Source: Nitrososphaerota archaeon (GTDB lineage Archaea > Thermoproteota > Nitrososphaeria > Nitrososphaerales > CADDZS01). Taken from it: a DNA stretch of 23,750 nt. This document shows, piece after piece, positions 1-7,948 of the stretch (position 1 is its first letter; each line of letters opens with the position of its first letter). The stretch is taken from assembly GCA_013288145.1 (NCBI GenBank), contig JABDCJ010000042.1, forward strand, positions 1 through 23,750, in the 5' to 3' direction. Below the pieces are notes generated by a model. The model was not told the origin of the DNA, made no database searches, and saw only the letters and a program-made list of their open reading frames with translations. Made by a program: the position numbers and the translations under genes.

Positions 1-49
1 GGCGCAGTTCAAGTATTGAGTCCTTACCGAGTAAAATAATCGACTTTTT

Positions 50-1207
50 TCAAAGATTTTTCTCTAGTCGTTCGCACGCTTTCTCGATGGTTTCCATCTT
101 TTTCGAGAATGTGAACCTAATTTTCTTGTTGCCGTGGTTGCTCTTGTAGTAAAATGAAGATCCGGGCACTACTGCGACACCCACCTCTTCGACAAGTCTC
201 CTAGCAAATTCAACATCGTTCGATTTGGAATCCAGCTCGCTAAAGTCGGACCAGATGTAGTAAGCTCCATCGGGATCGACACAGGAAAAACCGATTGAGC
301 GCAGCGATTTCAAGAGCATCTTCCTTTTCTCGTCATAATCCTTCCGTAGCGTAGTATAGTAGGATTCAGGAAATGACAGGGCTTCCGCGCAGGCTATCTG
401 AAGCGGATGTGGAGCTCCGACGGTCACAAAATCGTGAACCTTTTTGATCGCATTAGTTAGTTCGGCATTGGCGATGATATATCCGACTCGCCATCCGGTC
501 ACGCTGTATGTCTTCGAAAATCCGCTAATGGTAACTGTCCTGTCGCGCATAGAGGGTAAGCTTCCGATGCTGATGTGCTCTGCATCTCCGTAGAGGATAT
601 ACTCGTAGATCTCATCAGTGAAGCAAATGGCGTCATAGTCATCGCAAAGATCTGCGATCAACTCGAGCTCCTTTCTCTTGAATACTTTTCCCGTCGGATT
701 GAGCGGTGAGTTGAGAACCAGCCCTCGAGTATTTGAGTTAAATTCCTTTTTGAGCTCCTCCTCATTTAGAGCAAAATCATTCTCCTGATCAAGCTCGAAA
801 TATTTCGGTTTCGCCCCGGAGATTATTGCATCGGGAGCGTAATTTTCATAGTGCGGATCGAAGACTATGAGCTCCTCACCGGGATCGAGGATGGCTAGCT
901 GAGAAGAAACCATCGCTTCCGTAGTACCACAAGTGACAACGATGTTCTTGTCCGGATCGGAATCGATATTGTTGTACTCTTTCGCCTTTTTTGCAATCGC
1001 CTGGCGAAGTACAGGCGCGCCCCAGGTGACTGAATACTGATTGTAATCTTGATCGATTGCCTTCGCGGCCGCGATCTTCAATTCATCGGGGCATGCAAAG
1101 TCTGGGAAACCTTGTGCAAGGTTTACCGCTCCGTGCTTCGTCGCAAGGCGCGTCATCTCCCGGATGACGGACTCTGTAAACTCTGCCGCTTTTTTTGAGA
1201 CCTTCAC
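50..1207 (-). CDS. PLP-dependent class I/II aminotransferase
   Basis: Cytosolic fold-type I aminotransferase of 385 residues, the usual length for the aspartate/aromatic/kynurenine aminotransferase group. Seen: the NSPLNPTGK stretch near residues 166-174, the TDEIY cofactor-ring motif near 198-202, and the SGFSKTYSVTGWR box with the predicted Schiff-base lysine at about residue 232. A C-terminal IRFTFS segment carries the arginine expected to bind the substrate carboxylate. The start is GTG at 1207; a TATA-like TTTTAAG lies about 30 bases upstream, which fits a leaderless transcript. It stands alone, followed by the window edge. By family it transfers an amino group between an amino acid and a 2-oxo acid; the substrate (Asp, aromatic or kynurenine-like) cannot be told from sequence alone. 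Confidence 0.93.
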   Translation of the reverse strand: MKVSKKAAEFTESVIREMTRLATKHGAVNLAQGFPDFACPDELKIAAAKAIDQDYNQYSVTWGAPVLRQAIAKKAKEYNNIDSDPDKNIVVTCGTTEAMVSSQLAILDPGEELIVFDPHYENYAPDAIISGAKPKYFELDQENDFALNEEELKKEFNSNTRGLVLNSPLNPTGKVFKRKELELIADLCDDYDAICFTDEIYEYILYGDAEHISIGSLPSMRDRTVTISGFSKTYSVTGWRVGYIIANAELTNAIKKVHDFVTVGAPHPLQIACAEALSFPESYYTTLRKDYDEKRKMLLKSLRSIGFSCVDPDGAYYIWSDFSELDSKSNDVEFARRLVEEVGVAVVPGSSFYYKSNHGNKKIRFTFSKKMETIEKACERLEKNL

Positions 1208-1231
1208 GAAGACCGCGTCGGTTTCCGGCGT

Positions 1232-1241
1232 GCTTAAAACT
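1232..1241 (-). promoter_or_regulatory. TATA-like box of the aminotransferase gene
   Basis: On the minus strand this reads GTTTTAAGCA, centred about 30 bases before the GTG start at 1207. The spacing matches archaeal TATA boxes of leaderless genes. Inferred from sequence and spacing only. Confidence 0.4.
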
Positions 1242-1284
1242 TATTCCGACGGCCCTGCTGGCTGTGAGAACTAGAAAAACGGAG

Positions 1285-1479
1285 TTATTTCGATAGAATT
1301 GGCGATCTAGTGAAGCTGAATATCTCTTCGCTCTTCAGCGTGCAGGAATAACAGACAAAAATCGGGCGCGTAATTTTTCTCATCTGATCTCCCCTCATTA
1401 CAAAAGCACAATCGTCCTCTGAAAGAGCCCTTCCACAGCCAGAACACTTTGCGTCCTGGGCTAAAAGAGCAGTCTCCAT
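1285..1479 (-). CDS. small zinc-binding protein with two CxxC knuckles
   Basis: A 64-residue protein with CSGC at residues 12-15 and CYSC at 43-46, plus a further Cys at 24. The paired knuckles about 27 residues apart suggest one structural zinc site of the zinc-ribbon type. It starts with ATG at 1479, and a TATA-like GAATTAATATCC lies about 44 bases upstream, giving a leader of roughly 17 bases. The family is not recognised. Such small zinc ribbons are common in archaea as DNA-, RNA- or protein-binding modules, but no specific role can be assigned. Confidence 0.7.
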   Translation of the reverse strand: METALLAQDAKCSGCGRALSEDDCAFVMRGDQMRKITRPIFVCYSCTLKSEEIFSFTRSPILSK

Positions 1480-1666
1480 TTTTTGCTGCCTAAACGATGT
1501 TCATAGGATTGCGCCGGATATTAATTCAGTTAGAATCCATGATTCTGAAGACTGGTACGGAAAACTCGTCTTTTTTCCATGTCTTTTGCAATGGACGCAA
1601 GTTTAGTACCATTACTTCACAAGTGGCTTAAGCAAATGAGACGACAATCTTTTCAGATCCGCCGGT

Positions 1667-2107
1667 TTGAGTGTCAACGAAGACTCTCTCGTTTCAACTC
1701 CTGTTCATACTCCAATTCAACAGTTAGGCAGTGTACCGGGCTTTTACCTGAAAACTGGAAGCGTACCTAGACGAGTTTCTGCGTACGAATTCTCGGTAAT
1801 TGCCCTATTTGCTTGCACCGTCATCCTGAGTGTTACTGATCTACTAACCACATCGATAGCTTTGAACTCTGGGTTGAGAGAAGGAAACATGATGCTTCTC
1901 GGTGTTGCATCGTTCTTCAGATTGACGTTCTTTGAGGCGATCGCGGCAACGAAGTTAGGGTTCATTTCGGGCACTGCTCTTCTCGCATTTCTCGGAATCA
2001 GGTCGGACATCCATGCGACGAGAAAAATTGTTTTTTCTTCACTGGCAGCGTTCGTAATTCTCCTACTTTTCGTGTCTTTGAATAATCTTGTAATGATAAA
2101 CCTCTAG
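1667..2107 (+). CDS. small multi-pass membrane protein, DUF5658-like
   Basis: A 146-residue protein with a polar N-terminus of about 40 residues followed by three hydrophobic segments: roughly residues 43-65, 75-107 and 118-146. The first helix ends in SVTDLLTTSIALNSGLREGN, which resembles the D-x-x-T-T...G...EGN signature I associate with DUF5658 membrane proteins. That match is from memory, not from a search. The start is TTG at 1667; no in-frame ATG or GTG precedes the first membrane helix, so the start is uncertain. The function is unknown. It is transcribed away from the zinc protein upstream and probably sits in the cytoplasmic membrane. Confidence 0.65.
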   Translation: MSVNEDSLVSTPVHTPIQQLGSVPGFYLKTGSVPRRVSAYEFSVIALFACTVILSVTDLLTTSIALNSGLREGNMMLLGVASFFRLTFFEAIAATKLGFISGTALLAFLGIRSDIHATRKIVFSSLAAFVILLLFVSLNNLVMINL

Positions 2108-2407
2108 CCTTCGGCTCTTGCTGTAGTTCCACTATCGCTCAGCCGTCGACTTAGTTCTGGTGGAACGAGCATCACGATGAAAAAACATTATACTCTCCAA
2201 TCCTTCCGCTTTTCGCTTCAATGATTTTCAATAACCTTCCTCCGATATCCAGCTTTCGAGGTGGTTGAAACTCGTGACAAATTGATGCGAGCATTTACTA
2301 TATCGATAATGACGCAAACTGATAGTCGATCCTAATGACCTTACTCCGAATACATTTGGCTAATTGAGGGCTCGCTCATGAACAACATTGTTACGGACAA
2401 GGTACAG
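2108..2407. other. intergenic, one inverted repeat only
   Basis: About 300 bases without a convincing frame. The only structure seen is a perfect 7-base inverted repeat, GTTCCAC at 2126-2132 and GTGGAAC at 2160-2166, separated by 27 bases. It lies just after the membrane protein stop and has no T-run behind it, so it is not a typical terminator. Confidence 0.3.
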
Positions 2408-2701
2408 TTAGTGGCATTCTAGACACACTTTTCCACGACCTAGGGGGATATGTGAAACCAGATCGGAGGGGAAGCTCGTACGTGGTAAGAATTGCACACG
2501 CCTTCCGTCGAGGATTCCCCTCCACCAAAATCCGAATCCTATATTCATTGTGGCGTTTTTCGCGCATTTGTCAAGTTTCTTGTAGTACCTTACGGAGCTT
2601 CTTGGGAAACCAGAGCGTCTTGCCGCGTATTCTATCGTTAGACCCTCTTGCCAGCACTTTGCAATGATCTCGTTTCGTTTAAAATTGATCGGGGAATTCA
2701 A
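2408..2701 (-). CDS. small homeodomain-like helix-turn-helix protein
   Basis: A 97-residue protein. Residues about 8-42 read as a three-helix homeodomain-like HTH of the recombinase/HTH_23 kind: a first helix around NEIIAKCW, then TIEYAARRSG as the positioning helix and PRSSVRYYKKL as the recognition helix. The C-terminal half is of mixed composition and carries two Cys near the end (CLECH). The start is TTG at 2701, with AGGA about 8 bases upstream on the minus strand. It may be a DNA-binding regulator or a remnant of a transposase/resolvase HTH; no catalytic domain follows. Real coding is likely for the HTH part and less sure for the tail. Confidence 0.5.
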   Translation of the reverse strand: MNSPINFKRNEIIAKCWQEGLTIEYAARRSGFPRSSVRYYKKLDKCAKNATMNIGFGFWWRGILDGRRVQFLPRTSFPSDLVSHIPLGRGKVCLECH

Positions 2702-2971
2702 TTTTTTTTCCTATGGGAATCTAATAGGACGACTGGGGTTTAAATCGAGATTTTCCTATTGCGGTGTAGAACTACGAAAGTAATCTCGTGAACGATAACA
2801 GTCTGCCTCAGGTACCACCTAATAAATTCGTGCTCGGCGTGACATTTTCGATGCACTTTGAAATCATAAGTTCATTGTGGAGGAGTAGCAAGTGACATAC
2901 CACTTGCAGACTGTAGATCCTACACTTTCGCTGGGAAGTGTTATCCTAGAGTGGCGATACTAATTCAAAAA

Positions 2972-3184
2972 CTAAGATAATACTAAATCTGACAAGCATC
3001 GTTCCCCTTTGGGACAGATTTCCGCTACGACCGAGGCGTCTAACCCTTTTCTGTTGACATTATGCGCGCACGCACATCCGCTTTTGATAAGATGCCAACA
3101 AAGACCTGCTGGAGAGTTATGATGAACCTTTGGACGTTTTATGCAATAACGCCTGCCCACCTTGTCCTGAAGATCAAGAAACAC
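2972..3184 (-). CDS. possible small Cys-rich protein
   Basis: A 70-residue frame with GTG start at 3184. It has a cysteine/histidine pattern: Cys 14, His 21-22, Cys 29, His 31, Cys 37, Cys 39, His 41, Cys 57 and Cys 63. This could form one or two zinc sites, and codon choice looks ordinary. No ribosome binding site or clear promoter is visible and the family is not recognised. It may be a chance frame. Confidence 0.3.
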   Translation of the reverse strand: MFLDLQDKVGRRYCIKRPKVHHNSPAGLCWHLIKSGCACAHNVNRKGLDASVVAEICPKGERCLSDLVLS

Positions 3185-3286
3185 AAGCTACTCGTGCGCT
3201 GAAATCTGTTTGTCATTCGTCGCTCCCTCGCTAGCTCATCGTGAGAGTGTTAATCATGCAGCAGGTTATAGTTTCTACCGCATGCG

Positions 3287-3342
3287 CTGCACCTCGGCAC
3301 CTCTGCACGTCTGCACCTCTGCACGTCTGCAGAGCTGCGCCT
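3287..3342. repeat. 8-bp tandem repeat (CTGCACCT/CTGCACGT)
   Basis: Seven consecutive 8-base units: CTGCACCT, CGGCACCT, CTGCACGT, CTGCACCT, CTGCACGT, CTGCAGAG, CTGCGCCT. The central three are the most regular, alternating CCT and CGT endings; the outer ones are diverged. The unit is not a multiple of three, which argues against coding. It lies in the gene-poor stretch 3185-3732. Confidence 0.8.
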
Positions 3343-3732
3343 GCAGCAAATGGAGAGGGGCGGGGCATCCGGTGCGATAGTCGTTGGGAGAAGCTTCTCT
3401 AGCACCAGAGAGGCGTTCGCTGACACCGGCAATGAATTGTGTTGAAAGGTAATCTGGTCCACCTCTTAACGAGCGGGGATCGCAACCGAAACGGAGGGTC
3501 GACGCAACGAATGAGCACAGTCGGTGACGGGGTAACGAAAACGACAGGTTTCCTGTCTCCCAAACATGAATTTATAGATGACGCTTCAACGAAAATCTCG
3601 TTGCCTTCCAACGAAACGCGCCCACACTGGACGAAGAATCTGGTTGGGTGGACGCTTCTCCGTGCTATTTCAGATCGAAGGGAGACGCGATTCCGAGACG
3701 GGTTTTTGGCAATCATAAGGGTGCTGCATGTC
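3343..3732. other. stretch with overlapping, undecidable frames
   Basis: Two long frames overlap on opposite strands here: plus 3439-3816 (125 codons, running into the end of the RHH gene) and minus 3399-3716 (105 codons, ATG start 16 bases after the RHH gene stop). Neither shows a recognisable domain and both have mixed composition. The minus frame would fit an operon with the RHH gene, but I cannot support it beyond position. Confidence 0.25.
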
Positions 3733-4107
3733 CTACCACGTAAAGTAAAAGCGCCGCTTCCTCAATTCTCCCTCGGTTTCCTGTTTCCGAGAGCGGATCA
3801 TTTTCGCGAAAGTTAGCAGCTCGCTATCGCTAATTTGGCGGAACATTTCTGGCGAGTTTACTTTTTGAAATGCAGGAAGTTTGTCTATAGTTACGTTATC
3901 GCCGAAGAACGAGTCGATTTTTATAGTGTCCGCGATTTTGCCGCTCTTTCCCAGCGCATACTCTTTCAACGCGCCCCTGATTATCGTTGTAAGATTGGTC
4001 TCGTTTCTTTTTGCAATTTGCTCCAGCGCCTCCAGAATTTCTCGGTCAGAGTCGCGGAAGTTTAATGGGAACGTGAACCTAGCTTTTACTTTTGTAGCTG
4101 TCGTCAA
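3733..4107 (-). CDS. ribbon-helix-helix-like DNA-binding protein
   Basis: A 124-residue protein. Residues about 6-52 look like a ribbon-helix-helix fold: a short strand (KARFTFPLNF), a helix (DSDREILEALEQIAKRNE), a turn, and a second helix (LTTIIRGALKEYAL). The rest is a charged tail that could hold a ligand- or partner-binding segment. The start is TTG at 4107; an in-frame TGA sits only five codons upstream, so little room is left for another start, and GGGATGA lies about 12-18 bases before it. Such proteins usually act as dimeric repressors or antitoxins; no toxin-like partner is evident next to it. It reads away from the Mrr-N-like gene in the same direction, 132 bases downstream of it. 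Confidence 0.6.
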   Translation of the reverse strand: MTTATKVKARFTFPLNFRDSDREILEALEQIAKRNETNLTTIIRGALKEYALGKSGKIADTIKIDSFFGDNVTIDKLPAFQKVNSPEMFRQISDSELLTFAKMIRSRKQETEGELRKRRFYFTW

Positions 4108-4239
4108 TTCTTGTAAAATTCATCCCTACATGATCGCGCTCGAAGATAGTCCGGCAGGAATGTAATGCATGCAGCATTGCAGCATCGCAAATATTGTTGT
4201 GTCCTTGAGGGAATCAAACTTCAATATACAACCCCTTCT

Positions 4240-4762
4240 TCAAACTTCTACAAGAAGATTAGTGCGGGAAATGTACTTCGGCGCCCAAGCATACTTTTCT
4301 TTCTCGAGACGTTTCTTGCCCTTTTCGCAAATTCGCCATACTCCTATGGGGCAGCCGGAACTGCCAGCTGGCTCTGCCTCTCCCCGTAGGGCGAGATTTT
4401 TTTTTTGCAAATTTAATGGCACTATCGACCACATTCTTTTGGGAGAGGGGATAAAGTGCTACCAGATCACTTGATGACAATTCCTTGAAAAAATTCTCTT
4501 TGAGTTCTTTCAATACCGCATTGGTCCCTACGCCCGTGATGCTCGAGGTTCGCCCGAGACTTGCGAGGATCGCGACCTCTGCGCTCTTCTGGGTCGGATA
4601 CTTCGCGTCACCGAGCGCATACTTTTTCTTATTGTTCTTTACCTTTACATCCGGAGATTCTACTCTTGATCTAAACTTGGTCTTTCTGCTTTCACTATGC
4701 TTTTCGCCGGAACTCGTTAGTTCTTCGGCTCTTTCTACTTTGTCTTGATATTGTAGATCCAT
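4240..4762 (-). pseudogene. Mrr-N-like winged-helix protein, split by a frameshift in an A10 run
   Basis: The ATG at 4762 has GAGGTTAA just before it. The first frame runs well through a basic, charged N-terminus (about residues 1-50) and a winged-helix part, with LSSSDLVALYPLS near residues 95-107 and NVVDSAIKFAKK near 110-121. At an A10 run (minus strand; plus 4397-4406) the product then turns into low-quality sequence ending at 4259. Removing one A restores a second frame ending at 4240 with NLALRGEAEP and GVWRICEKGKKRLEKEK. The last is the typical wing-plus-helix ending (GxWRITEKG...) of Mrr N-terminal-like winged helices. The restored protein would be about 173 residues. Either the gene is inactivated, the base is a sequencing error, or polymerase slippage on A10 makes the full protein. 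By family it is a DNA-binding module; no nuclease domain is present. Confidence 0.7.
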
Positions 4763-4805
4763 TTAACCTCATTCAGATAAGAACCAACGGCACACAAGTG
4801 CTAGG

Positions 4806-4813
4806 AAATAAAA
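4806..4813 (-). promoter_or_regulatory. TATA-like box of the split winged-helix gene
   Basis: On the minus strand this reads TTTTATTT, about 47 bases before the ATG at 4762. That predicts a leader of about 20 bases, consistent with the GAGGT ribosome binding site in front of that start. Confidence 0.45.
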
Positions 4814-4974
4814 GATGTCGTCTAATAGTTTGGACGGATGGTAGAAAATAGATGATAACACCAGTGAATAATTGGAAGCTCCTACTAGTGTAAATGAAGA
4901 AGTTCCGGTAGCTCTAGCTTCGCAGAGAAAGATAGATCTCCGAGCAGCGTGATTTTAAGGAACGAACTACTTTT

Positions 4975-6411
4975 TCAGACGATAGATCTTAGTTTTACCT
5001 GACCATAGCCCGCCGAATAATCGTACTCGACATGGTACAGCTCGGATGGAGGTTTCAACGATCGCATTACCAGCGTCCGATCCAGTTCCTCCAATTTCAG
5101 ATGAAGATCGCAAGTGTTGTTTAGATCTCTGATTAAGCTAGATCCGAACTTTACAGAGTAAATTGCGAGATCTCCGTTACGTCTGACGAATTCAGTCATG
5201 TTTATGCCAAGAGGATCGAGCATCTCTTGACCGACGGAAGTCCGCACCGTGTCCATTCCAACGAAGAATATGCAAGGCCTGTTCTCTTCTCCCTTGATCT
5301 CGTGGATTGCGGTCTTGACTCGCTCTGAGGTTTCTTTAATGGATATAGGATCGAGTTTGACAAAACATTCGTCGCTTGCCCCACCAATGTTATACTGGGC
5401 AATGCGGAGACTTTTTCTCAAAGTTTCTTCCGGGAAGTAGGGGAGTAGATTTTCCTTTATCGCTTGGGCGGGTCTGTTACCGGCGGGGAGTATGAACATT
5501 GCGCATCCATTCGCGATAAAATTCAGTTCAGAAGACATGACCAGAGGAACGTGCCAGGTCGCTCCGATTCTATTGTCCATCTCGATGATGATGTTCGAAC
5601 CCTTTCTATAGCCACCGCTCAGAAACTCGTCCATGTCTTTGCTTCCTGACGAATACCTGAATCTGGAATTTGGAATCGGCGTGAACTTTGTGGTTGGATA
5701 CTCTCCTACAAATTTCACCGTTGTCGGATCGAAAATTGTAACCCTTCCGCCTTCCAGAGTGTAAAGCGAAGATCTGTGCGGAATTCTCGTCCCTCTTAGT
5801 TTCTTCCAGACCAGCCGCCTAACTCTCATTCCCTCCATCGTGTCGTCCTCGAGCTTTACCACGGCGTCCACAAAGTAGTCCGAGGCGGTCAGCCTTTCTT
5901 CCTCACTTACGAAGATCAGCTTTACGTTGTTTGCTTCCGAGATTACCAGGAGTGACTGTTCTGTCTTCATTCTCTCCGTTGCGTCAAGCTTGTTAACAAT
6001 AGAGTCCCAGGAGTCTAGAACAATCAGAAGCTCTCCGTTGGAGCTTTCTTTTGGTCTTCCCAGTATCGAAATCAAAACGTCTTCTATGGAAGCGAGCCGG
6101 TAATCTTCAAACTTGATGCTCTTTGGCTTTTCTCCACCCTCGCTCATCGAGACCGAACTAACGAGCCCGCGCCTCGCAAGCTCGCGTAGCTGAGGATTTT
6201 GCTCCATCAGCATGTCGCGAGAAACTCTGGACGAAACATAGACCCCGGAGCCAAAGCCTCCCAAAAGCTCGAGTGCGAGCGTTGTCTTCCCGGTCCCTGG
6301 CTCTCCTTTGATCAAAAGAGTTCTGATTTTCGAGCTAAGGAGCGACTTTAACAAAATGTTCTGTGAGACAAAACTGTCATCCGCGGTTGTTTCTTGTGCT
6401 CGCATTTCCAT
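4975..6411 (-). CDS. GvpD/KaiC-like RecA-fold ATPase
   Basis: A 478-residue soluble ATPase. The N-terminal RecA/KaiC-like domain has a Walker A GEPGTGKT at 36-43 and a Walker B LLIVLD at 128-133 followed by SWDS. A second, degenerate copy starts near residue 230 (SGSKDMDEFLSGGYRKGS) and lacks a P-loop, as in two-domain KaiC/GvpD proteins. The overall pattern fits the archaeal GvpD P-loop family, whose founding haloarchaeal members repress gas-vesicle genes. No gas-vesicle gene is present, so a gas-vesicle role is unsupported here; a signalling or regulatory ATPase is more likely. The start is ATG at 6411, with a TATA-like AAATAAAT 27 bases upstream, so the transcript is probably leaderless. 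Confidence 0.8.
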   Translation of the reverse strand: MEMRAQETTADDSFVSQNILLKSLLSSKIRTLLIKGEPGTGKTTLALELLGGFGSGVYVSSRVSRDMLMEQNPQLRELARRGLVSSVSMSEGGEKPKSIKFEDYRLASIEDVLISILGRPKESSNGELLIVLDSWDSIVNKLDATERMKTEQSLLVISEANNVKLIFVSEEERLTASDYFVDAVVKLEDDTMEGMRVRRLVWKKLRGTRIPHRSSLYTLEGGRVTIFDPTTVKFVGEYPTTKFTPIPNSRFRYSSGSKDMDEFLSGGYRKGSNIIIEMDNRIGATWHVPLVMSSELNFIANGCAMFILPAGNRPAQAIKENLLPYFPEETLRKSLRIAQYNIGGASDECFVKLDPISIKETSERVKTAIHEIKGEENRPCIFFVGMDTVRTSVGQEMLDPLGINMTEFVRRNGDLAIYSVKFGSSLIRDLNNTCDLHLKLEELDRTLVMRSLKPPSELYHVEYDYSAGYGQVKLRSIV

Positions 6412-6434
6412 TTACAATTTTCACTTTTCTTTTG

Positions 6435-6442
6435 ATTTATTT
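6435..6442 (-). promoter_or_regulatory. TATA box of the GvpD-like ATPase gene
   Basis: AAATAAAT on the minus strand, centred about 27 bases before the ATG at 6411: the spacing of a leaderless archaeal promoter. Confidence 0.55.
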
Positions 6443-6621
6443 CGAAAGCCCAACTGGAACGGAAGGTCGCCCTGCCCGAATGAAGAGTCTCATTTTCTCC
6501 GCTTCCTTATGTGTGCAAGAATTACCGAGCGTCAAATTTTCGATATAACAATTAAGGGCTACAGATCCGGGTTTCAAATTTCGAGCGGGAAGAATCCTTC
6601 GTTTTCGCTGAGTCAATTAAC

Positions 6622-6629
6622 AATAAAAT
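6622..6629 (+). promoter_or_regulatory. TATA-like box upstream of the glycosylase region
   Basis: AATAAAAT centred about 31 bases before an ATG at 6657, which opens a 19-codon frame ahead of the glycosylase. If used, transcription would start at about 6653. Confidence 0.45.
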
Positions 6630-6656
6630 AGACATCTTTTTGCAAGTGAAAACACT

Positions 6657-6716
6657 ATGTTCAGGATGAAAGAGAAACTTGAAGCAGAGTATTCAGCTTT
6701 CAACAATGAAAATTGA
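6657..6716 (+). other. short upstream frame in phase with the glycosylase
   Basis: ATG at 6657 opens 19 codons (beginning MFRMKEKLEAEYSAF) ending in TGA at 6714-6716. It is in the same reading frame as the glycosylase, whose TTG start follows 21 bases after the TGA. The ATG lies where a leaderless transcript from the TATA box at 6622 would begin. It may be an upstream reading frame or a lost N-terminal extension. Confidence 0.35.
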
Positions 6717-6737
6717 GAGAACGAGTTCGATCATAAT

Positions 6738-7313
6738 TTGCCAGAAATAGAAGAAAAGAACCGCTGTCCCTGGTCACTTTTCGATCCTCTTTTGACCAAG
6801 TACCACGACACAGAGTGGGGAGTTCCAGCTCATCGTGACAACTCTCTCTTTGAATTTCTCACCCTCGAGGGTGCTCAAGCTGGATTGAGCTGGCTTACGG
6901 TCCTCAAGAAAAGAGACAATTACCGAATGGCCTTCGCCGGCTTCGATCCAAGCAAAGTTTCACGCTATACTGAAAGCAGGATCAGATCGTTGAAGCAGGA
7001 TCAAAGCATAATCAGAAATGAGTTGAAGATAAGATCGACAGTTCAGAACGCGAAAAGCATTCTTGCCATAAGCAAAGAACATGGTAGCTTCAACAATTAC
7101 ATCTGGAATTTCGTCGGTGGTAAGCCAGTGAGAAATTCATGGAAATCTCAGACCCAGATGCCTGCAAAGTCCGTCATTTCAGACGCAATGAGCAAAGACC
7201 TTAAGAAAAATGGATTCAGTTTTGTCGGATCCACAATCTGTTACTCCTTCATGCAGGCCGTCGGCATGGTAAACGACCACATTGAATCCTGTTTTCGTAC
7301 TGACGAACTGTAG
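6738..7313 (+). CDS. tag: DNA-3-methyladenine glycosylase I
   Basis: A 191-residue base-excision repair enzyme that removes 3-methyladenine from alkylated DNA. The length matches the family. Seen: RCPW at residues 9-12, KYHDTEWG at 21-28, the helix FEFLTLEGAQAGLSW near 46-60, and NDHIESC at the C-terminus. Cys10, His23, His181 and Cys185 correspond to the four-ligand zinc snap known from the E. coli enzyme. Glu26 and the aromatic residues expected in the 3mA pocket are present. The start is TTG at 6738, with no in-frame ATG between the upstream TGA (6714) and the conserved Cys. Flanking genes are not obviously repair-related. Confidence 0.95.
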   Translation: MPEIEEKNRCPWSLFDPLLTKYHDTEWGVPAHRDNSLFEFLTLEGAQAGLSWLTVLKKRDNYRMAFAGFDPSKVSRYTESRIRSLKQDQSIIRNELKIRSTVQNAKSILAISKEHGSFNNYIWNFVGGKPVRNSWKSQTQMPAKSVISDAMSKDLKKNGFSFVGSTICYSFMQAVGMVNDHIESCFRTDEL

Positions 7314-7545
7314 TATGTTTTCGTACATGTTGTGGTTTCGGCAATATCCTATAGAACATTGAACGAAAAAAGTAGGACAGCCAACCAAAAACGTATGATT
7401 AAACCAACCCTTGACCTCTGCTATAATCAGATTACTTTTGCAAACGCAGCAAGACCAGCAGCAACTTTTGAAAATTAGATCGACTTCTGGCCTATCTTTA
7501 GATTTCCCGGCTTTTACTTTTGGAGATTGGGGGAGACAGCCTCTG

Positions 7546-7842
7546 ATGCCCCTCCCTTCCCTTCCTCGAAGGAGGACCAGTCCGAGGCGTTCAGTTCGCT
7601 CGCAAATGGAGATCGAAGCATCAATTCTGGAATCCTGCAGATCCGCGAACGTTCAGCACTGGGTAATGGTGAAGGCTCGATTGGGTTACGATACGTTCTG
7701 GAAACACATGAATTACTTACTTTCCTCCGGTCTAATGGATGAGCGAAACGAGGGCAGCCGCACTCTTTACCAGACAAGCGCAAAAGGACTGGAGCTGCTC
7801 GAAAAACTATCCGGAATTGAAAATTTCGTAAGCGGTCTTTAG
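7546..7842 (+). CDS. winged-helix transcription regulator (HTH_45-like)
   Basis: A small winged-helix protein common in archaea. The domain spans from EIEASILESC to the end: helix 1, then VQHWVMVKARLGYDTFWKHM as the HTH, LLSSGLMDE, and a wing with SRTLYQTSAKGLELLEKL. I prefer ATG at 7546 (98 residues) because GGGGGAG lies about 10-15 bases upstream. The frame is open back to a TTG at 7411 (143 residues). A second copy at 23434-23688 shares the same core, and its frame is also open upstream, so an N-terminal extension is possible. It probably binds DNA as a dimer; no ligand domain is visible. Confidence 0.75.
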   Translation: MPLPSLPRRRTSPRRSVRSQMEIEASILESCRSANVQHWVMVKARLGYDTFWKHMNYLLSSGLMDERNEGSRTLYQTSAKGLELLEKLSGIENFVSGL

Positions 7843-7948
7843 AAACTCAGTTTCATCCGCAAATCCATCAATGCCGAAATAAGGGATCCGAGCTCCGGCG
7901 ATTAATGCTCGCTTAGAGAAAATATGCTACACAGCCGAATCGTTGTAA

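Noticed and set aside
2452..2667. 71-codon plus-strand frame
   Set aside because: Lies opposite the HTH gene, with no motif and no start signal.
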